Assembly (NCBI GenBank): GCA_003864495.1
Contig: ML133459.1
Span: forward strand, 7,671 to 71,670
DNA length: 64,000 nt
From: Nemopilema nomurai
Taxonomy: Eukaryota; Cnidaria; Scyphozoa; Rhizostomeae; Rhizostomatidae
Reading direction: 5' to 3'
Below the pieces are notes generated by a model. That model worked only from the letters and a program-made list of their open reading frames with translations. It was not told where the DNA came from and ran no database searches. Both the position numbers and the translations under genes were made by a program. Below are positions 50,801-58,959 of the stretch, piece by piece. How positions within the stretch are numbered: position 1 is the stretch's first letter; each line of letters opens with the position of its first letter.

Positions 50801-52379
50801 AACTAAGGACTCTTAAGGAACTTTTGGTACTAGAATCTGATTATTAGAGGTCTACGAATAAGGAACTTTTGGAACTAGGCCTTGTGGTAGGTTCCTTTTA
50901 ACATAAAAGCGTGTAAGCCTTAATAGAGAGAGAGAGAGCGAGACAGCATACACGGAAACTACTCAATGAAGCACTTGACACACGAATAGCAAACAATCTA
51001 TGCGAGTATTGGCTGCAAATGAATGGAACCGGCTCTTTAGAAAAGTTCCTTTGGGATTTCGTTTTTATTAGTATAATGTCTTTAAATATTTCTGCCTTCT
51101 ATATGTAGGTTCCTTATAAAGTGGTTCCTTATAAGAAAAAGCGTGTAATTTATGCCATTTAGATAAACAATAAGGCAGTGGCTACGTATTTCCCTTCAGT
51201 TCAAATTGGTGATATCCAGGGGCGAGACGATGAAGCTTCCGTGATGACACATCAATGTCGCTGTAACCAAGGGCCAAGTGACACTGATTCAAAGTAGAAG
51301 GACTAAAGAATAAATGCAATTGCCTATATATCGACCGTCTGGATCCGCCCCTGAACAATATTTTGCTTCTGAAGGCATTCCAGTTCTTGACCTTGAGCGG
51401 AATGATCAGACAACAGACGGGTATAAAACAAAGGAAGTGGCTGGATACGCAAATTCACTGATTCACTGATTAAGAATTACAATTTACTGATTAAGTTCAA
51501 CCAGGTTGTCGCATAGATTGTTTGCTATTCGTATCTCAAGTGCTTGATTGAGTAGTTTCCGCATATGCTGTCTCTATTAAGTGTTTAGGCTTATTGTAGT
51601 CAAAGCACCGAAAGTGAGAACTTAAGGAACTTTTAATGAACTTTTGGTACTAAAATCTGATGTTTTGAGGTCTACGAATTGGAACTTTTGGAACTAGGCC
51701 TTGGAGTAGATTCCTTATAAAAAAGCGTGTATATAGACAGGAAACAACGCAAAGCTCTCTCCCGCAGTTCTCAGTATTTTGGCGAAAAAATGGTCCAAAA
51801 AGAATCAACTAGACAGGGTGGCTTAGGGAATAAAGAATCGAGGATTTTGAATAAGTTTTACACATTTTTAGTATTTCGTGGTTCGGATTGCATCTAATTC
51901 TAAATGACAGCTCATCCTGAATCTCATTCTGTGCCAGAATGGCATGCGGTAAATACTAAAGAGGGGAATGGCGGCGAATTCGGACAATCCGGCTAACGAA
52001 TCACGCGTCGGTTAGGGACAGGGATCGCTCTGCTAAATAATGACATCCAGCAAAACATGGTACCTCTCGGGTAAGCCGGAATTCGCCGGAATTTGAAGGA
52101 TTCTAGAAAATGGCCGCATCTTGCGGATAGCAAAGCAGAACGGTTACCACCAATATGGATCACTTCAAAAAACTGTTATAACTTAAAAGTGTGGAAACCT
52201 GTCATTGTTAATACTCCAATGAAAATTCCAATGCTCCTCCCAGCCAACATTATTTCTTCAACTTGGCCTCCTGTTGCTTCTCCGCTCGATTTCCTTCTTC
52301 GAGCAGCCATGATGCCGATGATGAAAATAAGAACGTAGAAGATTATCAGTACGACAAGGCCAGGTACGTTCAGTGCCAT
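44824..52379 (-). CDS. High-affinity choline transporter-like gene, distal copy (intact)
   Basis: Seven coding exons: 52379-52199, 48840-48733, 48049-47745, ~47043-46927 (exon 4, 117 nt), 46646-46493, 46054-45828, 45336-44824. Lengths 181, 108, 305, 154 and 227 nt and all phases equal those of the proximal copy. The joined frame is 535 codons including stop, so 534 residues, close to CHT1 family size (human 580). Motifs include the exon 1/2 junction [44 protein letters not shown] and [16 protein letters not shown]. Role by family: Na+/Cl- dependent choline uptake at the plasma membrane, 13 membrane segments expected. The ATG at 52379 is chosen because MALNVPGL aligns with MAVNVPGL of the paralogue; an upstream in-frame ATG at 52493 would add 38 unrelated residues. 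The exon-1 donor (GTTTCC) is weak. The C-terminal tail differs from the paralogue. Confidence 0.92.
49449..49640. repeat. 8 bp tandem repeat (ATCAGTAA/ATCAGTTT) in intron 1 of the distal choline transporter
   Basis: About 20 imperfect copies of an octamer built on ATCAGT, with alternating AA, TT, AT and CA endings. Confidence 0.85.
50041..50214 (-). CDS. Candidate 57-residue secreted peptide, in intron 1 of the distal choline transporter
   Basis: ATG at 50214 lies four bases after a strong acceptor (CTTCATTGCAG). The product starts with a clear signal peptide ([17 protein letters not shown]), followed by ~40 residues rich in Arg/Ser/His, with an adjacent Cys pair near the end (WGFHCC) and a TAG stop. 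I do not recognise it. It lies in the same direction as the host gene. Without expression data it may be a chance ORF; the signal sequence next to an acceptor is what makes it worth listing. Confidence 0.25.
   Translation of the reverse strand: MIRYYLLVVVIVILVEADLRSMKSIQHGENRASDRHIASLLRVLKWGFHCCTVSVKF
50374..50914. mobile_element. Long inverted-repeat element A (ACACGC...GCGTGT)
   Basis: Begins ACACGCTTTTTTTATAAGG and ends AACATAAAAGCGTGT. About 100 bp at each end are inverse copies, with landmarks GGCCTAGTTCCAAAAGTTCC on the left and GGAACTTTTGGAACTAGGCC on the right. The inside carries half of a second element. No transposase frame. Confidence 0.75.
50514..51146. mobile_element. Long inverted-repeat element B, interlocked with element A
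   Basis: Starts ACACGTTTTTTTATAAGG at 50514 (inside A) and ends AAGAAAAAGCGTGT at 51146 (outside A). The left arm (50514-~50790) is mirrored by the right arm (~50915-51146), with landmarks CGCATAGATTGTTTGCTATT and AATAGCAAACAATCTATGCG. The right terminus of A sits between the arms. Confidence 0.72.
51500..51730. mobile_element. Partial third copy of the ACACGC/GCGTGT family
   Basis: Contains GCATAGATTGTTTGCTATTC, AGTAGTTTCCGCATA, GGAACTTTTGGAACTAGGCC and the terminus AAAAAGCGTGT in the same order as in elements A and B. The left part is missing. Confidence 0.7.
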
Positions 52380-53415
52380 CTTGACAAGAACACGGTCAAG
52401 CTCCTGTGCGTCCCACGAAGGGTGTGTTTGTTGCGATTTGGCACTTTTCGGGTCAACTGACTGATACTGGACAGGCTCTAATGGGTTAAGCAAATTGGGT
52501 CTGTTTGAACCAGTCAGAGGAAAGGCCCTTACTGCTTTGTCCCAGTCTTAACATTTCAAAATTGTTCTTCCGGTTCTGGAAATAAGTCGAAATCACTGAT
52601 CTAAAAAAAGACTGGATCGAGCAACCAGTGCTTTGTTGTGAAGCGCTATTGAAAAAAACATGACTGTGACCCAAACAATCTGTGGAATGACTTGGGGCTT
52701 AGTGGAATATTGCTATGGATTTCGCAATGGAATCTCTCGCTTTATACGAACGAAGGTAAGTTTCTATCCAGAAAGTAGTGTTGAGCTATTTTCTTTTATT
52801 TTCTAACTAAACTGATAAACTAGAGGCGTTTCTAGTGAATATCCCGTGGGCAACGCAATCAGCGAAACAGAGAAATTTTTATTTTATTCGCTTACCTTTA
52901 AGATATTTTATCAAGATTGAGGCAGCCTAAATCGATTTTAAGCTTTATTTGGTGCCAAAAATCAAAACATGTTATTGTATGCCCTGATAAATAAGTGTAA
53001 TAACAGCCATGCACACTTTTTATAAGAATAAAGTCTATAAGAATACTGAGGCTCAAAATTGCCAAAATTTAAGAATAATTTAAGAATAATGCCAGGCTCA
53101 ACATTCATCAAAACAAAATTTTTTCCTTAATTTGAGTCTACACCTTGTGTGGGGCAAGAATAATTTAAGAATATTCCTAGGCTCAAAATTGAAAAATATT
53201 AAGAATGTTGAAGCTCGGCAAAAAGTTGTATATTCTTAGAAGAAGTGTGGATGTTTCAAAATATAAATGATTTACTTATGCTACCTAAGTTTTTTTTCTG
53301 GGGAGGGGGGGGGGTGCAAGGCCTTGACCAGATAGTGTCAAGTCACTATGCAGAACCGCTAAATTAAGATTAATTTTCTTAAGCATACAGAGGCAGTAAC
53401 ATACAAAAAACTTAC
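52380..53415. other. 5' flank of the distal choline transporter
   Basis: Presumed leader and promoter region; no element can be assigned. Around 53.03-53.20 kb TTTAAGAATAATTTAAGAAT-like words recur several times. Confidence 0.35.
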
Positions 53416-53566
53416 GCATTAAATGTTCGCAAAAATTTCCCCTTAAGTGCACTTTTTCGTCATCACTCGCTTCGCTATCACTTCGATTGACTAAATCTCC
53501 GTGGGCTTTTCTTTTTCTCCGTTTTTTACAGCAACAAGCGCAGCACTGTCTACCTCTACTCGCCAT
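53416..53566 (-). CDS. Possible first exon of an unknown gene
   Basis: ATG at 53566 opens a 50-codon frame starting MASRGRQCCACCCKKRRKRK and continuing Ser/Asp-rich, ending at a strong donor (ATGC|GTAAGT at 53416). A basic, Cys-rich start of this type could be a nuclear localisation or palmitoylated N terminus. I find no second exon in range, and the element at 53.58 kb abuts its 5' side. Low confidence. Confidence 0.2.
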
Positions 53567-53579
53567 TGCAACGCACTTA

Positions 53580-53967
53580 CCGTAAATCCTCGAATTAGCC
53601 CCCCTGGGGGCTTATTTATTTTTGATATTTTTGGATGGGGGGCTTATTCGAGGGGGGCTTATTCGAGGGGGGCTTACAAAATTTCTTGAAACATGCCACA
53701 TATAAAGATAATTTTTGAAATTTCTTTCTTTTCATAATATAAAAAATAATCTAAGTATAAGTTACATTTGATTAAATTATTAACGGAAATATAAATTTTT
53801 GTGCTAACTCACTAAAATGCCAAAGGCAACCTCAGGAGTCAAAAATAAACTAACCGAGGGGGGCTTATTCGAGGGGGGGGGGTTTATTGAAAAATTTTAG
53901 TGCTAGGGTGGGGGCTTTTTCGAGGGGGTGATTTTTTGAGGAGGGGGGCCAATTCGATGATTTACGG
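53580..53967. mobile_element. MITE with CCGTAAATCCTCGAATTAGCC termini
   Basis: The left end CCGTAAATCCTCGAATTAG is mirrored by CAATTCGATGATTTACGG at the right. The inside has several GGGGGGCTTATTCGAGG direct repeats and an AT-rich centre. At ~388 bp and without an open frame, it fits a short non-autonomous DNA transposon. Confidence 0.65.
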
Positions 53968-54715
53968 GACAACTGTAGTGACTCTATTTAGGCCTGTTTA
54001 CATCAATTTTTCCATCTCATTCATTCCATCATTTTCCCCCATTCTCCCATCGCAGCACAGGCATCCTCTACGTCACTCTCATATCACGCATTCGCTAATC
54101 CCTATTGTTTACTTAATCTTTGCCACGCTATTCAATATACTCATCACCTTCACTCGCCCTTCCTATCCTTTGTTTTCCTTACATCATTCGTGTTAATTTT
54201 AGATATTCATTTCTGTATATAAGCATGTTAATTTTTATGTAAGTTAGTTCAGTTCAATTCAGAGTTCAGTTACAATCAAGCAACACACTGTCTCTCTCTC
54301 TGGGTCCGTGTTCTCTGCACGTAAAATAAGACTCGCTGGGTTTGAAATGACACGATAGTCGATGGATGGTTTTATTAGTGAACGAATCGCACATAACAAG
54401 GCTCAATTCTCGTTACACTAAACAACAATTGATTTTCCCGCGTTTTGGGTCTCACTGTCATGGCGCCAGTCAGAATTAATTTGCTTCAACAAAGACTTGC
54501 TGCTCTATCCAACAATAGGTTGCTCTATCCAGTCTTTTTTTAGATCAGTGGTCGAAATCTTTCACTGCTATTCGACAGGATTTGTGGACAAGTTATCTAT
54601 AAAAGCTTTTGGGTAGCTGTCTATAATCGATTTACCAAAGCAAGTTCTTGTTGTGTCATTTGAAACACATGAGAGGTCAAATGAAAAATCTGTCAAGTTC
54701 AATTAGCAGTCAATT

Positions 54716-55262
54716 ATTTTTTTTTTTTTTTATATAAGGCTTGTAGGCCGAAATGGCCCATCGCCAACACAATTACCATACATACAAGATGACATAATTA
54801 CAAATTAATAATAAAACTCAGAACATAAGTACAGCTTAACAATAAATCTCAGAAAACAGCCAACAGAATTACTATACTTACAAGTTAACATAATTACAAA
54901 TTAACAATAAATCTCAGAAAACAGCAAACAGCTAATACAAAGATAAACAGATAAAAAAAATGATGACGAGCTGGAAAGTTTACGTTACGAGGATATGCAC
55001 GTAGAGGACTTCCCAAAAGATTCCCGTGACTCAAAAGCCAGCGATATAAAATTGGCTATCGATATCAGACAATCCGTATCTTCTTGACTCATCAACCAAA
55101 TAAACTTATCACAAAGGTAAAGGGATGATATTCTGGGAAATTTTGAATAAATCATAGATAACATAGAATTCCTAGCAGTCTCGTAAAGGGTACAAACTAA
55201 TAAAAAATGAATTTCGTCCTCCACAGCAGTTTTATTAAAAGATTGACAATACGGGATTAATT
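54716..55262 (-). mobile_element. 5'-truncated LINE (non-LTR retrotransposon) 3' end
   Basis: The minus strand reads PYCQSFNKTAVEDEIHFLLV followed by a Cys and LYE, then KFIWLMSQED, then a stop at 54985. This is the C-terminal Cys-rich end of a LINE reverse transcriptase ORF (C..C....EDE.HFL..C..Y). The 3' UTR (54733-54984) carries two ~90 bp direct repeats (CATAATTACAAATTAA, then ATCTCAGAAAACAGC) and ends in an A tract (T run at 54716-54731 on +). The reverse transcriptase itself is absent. Confidence 0.72.
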
Positions 55263-55308
55263 ATAAGGGATTAATTCTCGCTGCTTCATGCGACTTGACG
55301 AAACTTGG

Positions 55309-55376
55309 ATGGCCGTTTACACGATCACATCCTGTGGTGCAAATGTGACCTGAATATGATCGTGTAAACCGGCCTT
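55309..55376. mobile_element. Tiny foldback element
   Basis: GGCCGTTTACACGATCA is mirrored by TGATCGTGTAAACCGGCC ~20 bp later. A ~65 bp hairpin-forming unit, probably the minimal remains of a DNA transposon. Confidence 0.5.
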
Positions 55377-55399
55377 AAAGTTTGGTTTCCATATCGTCG

Positions 55400-55618
55400 T
55401 AAAGCCTGGTTTCCATATAGCCGTAACGATCGAACGGCTGCCTGCGATGCGTCACGGATCGATGACAGACATGTCGCTGACAGTCTTTTTTTGAATAGGA
55501 ACATGCTGTGCACATGCTGTGATCGGGAGGATCGGAAAAGTTGAAGACCTCCAGCAGCATCGCCGATCCTCCGCTGGGACGTCCCCGTCGCTTACGAGGA
55601 TATGGAAACCAGGCTTAA
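55400..55618. mobile_element. PIF/Harbinger-type MITE with TAA target duplication
   Basis: TAA (55400-55402) precedes AGCCTGGTTTCCATAT, and ATATGGAAACCAGGCT ends at 55615 followed by TAA. A perfect 16 bp inverted repeat with a 3 bp TAA duplication around a 213 bp core is the PIF/Harbinger pattern. A worn copy of the left end (AGTTTGGTTTCCATATCG) lies just upstream at ~55377. Myb/SANT-like relics elsewhere in the window fit this superfamily. Confidence 0.75.
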
Positions 55619-55899
55619 CCCATCTAGCGATTGTGTCTTTTGTCACTGGGAGATGAGGCTTTTGAAAGCTGACAAAGAGATTCGAGTTATTTTGTCTTAA
55701 TTTTGCAGTTCTAGAATTATATTATTTTCAGTTCTTGGTGTAAATTTCCTTTGTCGTCAACATTAGCTCTTGTTGCTCGATTTTCACTTACTTTGCTCGA
55801 CCCAGCTAAAAAATCCTATTTCAAACAGCTAAACAGATTAATACTACGTTTATATTTCTAGGCTTTACCAATAATCCTCCAGACGAGAAACAACAAATT

Positions 55900-57202
55900 T
55901 TAAGAAAGCCTTCTCATCTTGGCATTCTTCCCAGCGAAATGAAGATCCAGCCAAGATTTTGAGAAGTCTTGCTCTGTGCCAAAAGACGAAAAGGAAGCTA
56001 AATGACTTTCTCCTTGAAGAATAGTGCCCTTTTTCTCAAATTCGAAGTGCTGAAAGAACGGTAAGCATTGATTATGATAAAAAAGAATATACTTCAATTC
56101 TGCTTTCCATTAAAAGCTATTTCAACACTTCATTTCTCAGTTGCTTTAATTGCTACACGTTTGAAGAATCTTTGGAATAGCTTTCTATCAAAAAACAGTT
56201 GTTCAACGCCTTCCTGATTTGAAAATTATTTAGAGGGAAAAACGCCAGCTCCACTGAAAGCATCCTTGTTTAATGATCCTCTTTAGCTACCCTGATCTCC
56301 AGCTACTGGCTTCCTAATATTTGCAGCACTTTGAAGCAAATTAAAAAACTAGATAGTGAAGAAATATGGATCTTCCAAAGGCCTTCAAATTATCCTTTTG
56401 GCATGAAAATACGTACTTCATTTGTTTATGTACTACTACGTAAAACATTTCCAACTTGACATTTCCACCTAATACTTTTTTATTGATTAGCCAGTTATTT
56501 TACTTTCCACACATATATCATGCATTGGAGGGACTACGAGTGTGCGAAATTGAATCCCTTAATTTGTCATGATTATTGGACATTTTCGGGAAGGGGCTCT
56601 TTTTTCTACATACATCAAAATTGATTCAAATTACGCAAGAAAGCTACAATCAGGCAATTGCAGGTAAGTTGCGGTTTTGTGCGAGGGGCAATTCACTCTT
56701 GCAAATAGCGTACGGGACTTCCATGAGAACAATAGGATTTCCTGGGATTTTTTGATAAAACAATAGAATTTGCACTAAAAATGTACGAGTTTTTTTTGGG
56801 GTGATATGCCTCTCGTTGACAACATTCGTTTCCAGTGTGCGGTGCGTGGCTGTGCATTACGTCATTTTTGCACTTGATTCGAGGCTCTTGTCTTACCGAG
56901 ACTAATCTGCCAAATTTCCTTTGAGTAGTTTTATGGGGCAATTGTTTTCCACAGGAGGGACAAGGCTCGCGTAGCGGAGTTTTGGGGGCTACCCCTTTAG
57001 CTAAGCAAACAGTGACCAGAGTGATTATCATTGCAGTAGTAAACAATGATCACCATCGCGGTATTACCTCGATTCGAGTCTCCTGGGAGCAAGTGTCGGG
57101 TGTTTTCGTACTCTAAGGCATCAAAGCATTCATCAGCAGTAACGTCTGGGCCTGCGTAAAGCATTGAACAAGTACAAGGAGAAGAAACTGACGAGCACTG
57201 AA
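55900..57202 (-). CDS. Unrecognised small gene, three-exon model of 116 codons
   Basis: Three minus-strand exons join in phase: 57202-57068 (acceptor CTTAG, donor GTAATA, phase 1 to 1), 57000-56897 (acceptor TTTGCTTAG, donor GTAAGA, phase 1 to 0), 56049-55900 (acceptor TTCTTTCAG, phase 0, TAA stop). An ATG at 57164 in the first exon gives a 116-residue protein: MLYAGPDVTADECFDALEYE, then a basic section with PCPSCGKQLPHK, then a charged tail HFEFEKKGTILQGE and KSWLDLHFAGKNAKMRR. The first exon is open back to its acceptor, so more N-terminal exons may exist. A short frame with a strong donor (SLEK|GTAAGT, 57263) may be a leader exon. CPSC suggests a metal or redox pair; no family recognised. 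The intron at 56.05-56.90 kb holds a repeat shared with the 19-25 kb duplication. Confidence 0.4.
56669..56806 (-). repeat. Dispersed repeat shared with 20,861-20,994 and 23,644-23,775
   Basis: Read on the minus strand, it aligns with the plus strand of both 2.78 kb duplication copies: TCGTACA followed by GTTTTATCA, AAATCCTATTGTT, TCGTACGCTAT or CCGTACGCTAT, and GAA[C/T]TGCCCCT. Identity by eye is ~70-75%. Confidence 0.65.
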
Positions 57203-57340
57203 CTAAGCTTACATACCTCAAGTAATCTGCGTTGTCTAATATTAGCCTCTAGTTGAACTTACCTTTTCAAGGGACATCATAGACGCTAATTATTTTTCTT
57301 TGATAGAAACTTTTCAACTACATTTGGCTACTTCTCTACG

Positions 57341-57953
57341 GTACGGAACCATAGGCGCCGACTACATGGGGGCTCGGGGGCTTGAGCCCCCCCCCTCCCT
57401 GGGAATTGCTATGGGGGCGGGGACTCAGCCCCTCTGGGAATTTCGTTTGAAATCCACCACTGGGCTGAAAATTCAGCGCAGAACAGCTGAAGGAAGGTAC
57501 ATGCATAAAAGTCTCAACAATTCGAAATTTATCTATTGTTAAAGAGTAATTTGAATAAAATAAATCCCTTGTAAAAAATTTAGTCAAAACTTTCTGTCTC
57601 CTACGTCATTTGTTTATATTTTAACTTGTCTAATGCGAAAATCGAACGGTATCCTAATGGTCAAACTGATCAGAGGCAGGAAACCATAACCAATAATTTA
57701 CACAAAAAATGACATCCCTACTTTGGATGAAAGCTGGACATTTTTATTCTATCGAAGAAACACTAATCAAAGAATTAAACTGATGACACTGTAGACCATG
57801 ATGTTATATCTGCTTTATTTAAATTTTTTATTTTGTTATTATACATACTACATATGTTGTATTACGTTATTAAAGCGACAGGGAATTTCTCTAATTTTGA
57901 GCCCCCCCCCCCCCCCCCTGGGAAAAGTAAAAGTCGGCGCCCATGTACGGAAC
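57341..57953. mobile_element. DNA element with ATAGGCGCCGACT termini and 9 bp target duplication
   Basis: GTACGGAAC occurs at 57341-57349 and 57945-57953. Inside are ATAGGCGCCGACT on the left and AGTCGGCGCCCAT on the right. GAGCCCCCC tracts lie near both ends (poly-C run at 57902-57918). The ~595 bp core has no transposase. A 9 bp duplication is Mutator-like; an 8 bp (hAT) reading is possible if one base is shared by chance. Confidence 0.7.
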
Positions 57954-58658
57954 TGTTCAATTTTGGGAACGATTGGGGATTACGTTTCCACGGGCTGATT
58001 GGAAAGGTTTCATTTAGCGGTTCCAGATGGACCGAGTTATGAAGAATTTCCAGCTGAGCCAGTACCGTGGAAACGGGTTGAAAGTTATTGAACGAGAGCA
58101 TATTTGGCGTCAACATTTATTTCATTGGTTGGGTTCGGAGTTCACTCGTACTTAATATGTTGTTGTTGCTATTCGAATCATCAACGGAGTCAACAACGGT
58201 TCCAAGCCTTAAACACTCTAGGTTTTACACGGTTGCCAGACGAAGTATCATAACACTCGTCGTACAGGTTAGACACAACCCTCCAAACATAACTCTTTCT
58301 CTTTCGCTATCAAGAGCTATTTTCAAACTGCATTCGAAGCCTTGCATTAGCTATTGGCTTTGCAAAAACTCGTTGGTATCAATCAATCTTGACAAACCTT
58401 CCCTATTACTTCCTGCTGAATAAGCATTTGTGAATGCTGCTTTCAGGTCTTCATATCAAGTTCAAATAGACTGTCAGACTTTTCTTCTGCTCATTTCAAA
58501 GTCAACTAATCGAGGCATCCTGTAGTGTACCATCACCTACCATCCAATAAAAACTTTTTCCCCCATAATTTTTCAAGCATAACCGAGCATAACCGAGCAA
58601 AACCGAACGATTAAACACTACAGTCACTTTGAACTTTTTGCGCGTTTATCCCTTGCAG

Positions 58659-58785
58659 CCTTGCAAGTTGCAGTGGTCAGAACACTGCGGAGTACATTCA
58701 CCTCTACAGTTTCACTTGTGTTTGGAGCCTACCCCGAAGAAACGCAAGCACTCTCCGCCCAAGATGGAACAGTTAATTCCGTATG
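58659..58785 (+). CDS. Isolated exon-like frame, unknown protein
   Basis: Acceptor TTATCCCTTGCAG, 41 full codons including STFTSTVSLVFGAYPEETQA and LSAQDGTVNSV, then donor TATG|GTAAGG. The same frame, past a TAA inside that donor, stays open (NKAKLDGYGALLNMVCKYC). It could be one spliced exon, or a continuous domain broken by a stop. It lies 175 bp beyond the TADA1 stop on the opposite strand. Not recognised. Confidence 0.25.
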
Positions 58786-58959
58786 GTAAGGTTCAGAGTG
58801 GCCCCGTCAAAACAAAGCCAAACTGGATGGTTATGGAGCATTGCTTAACATGGTATGCAAATATTGTTAGAGCTTAAAAGTCAACGGCGTCAATATCAAT
58901 CATATTGAATAATCATTATTTATACATTCTATTAAGTGTTGAATAAAAGTGCATTACAC

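Noticed and set aside
56693..57031. A 112-residue ORF with an apparent signal peptide (MIITLVTVCLAKG) and six cysteines, briefly suggestive of a growth factor or secreted Cys-rich peptide
   Set aside because: Its apparent signal peptide overlaps a good 3' splice site (TTTGCTTAG), a strong donor (GTAAGA) interrupts it at 56897, and its latter half is the dispersed repeat also found at 20.9 kb. The spliced model at 55900-57202 explains it better.
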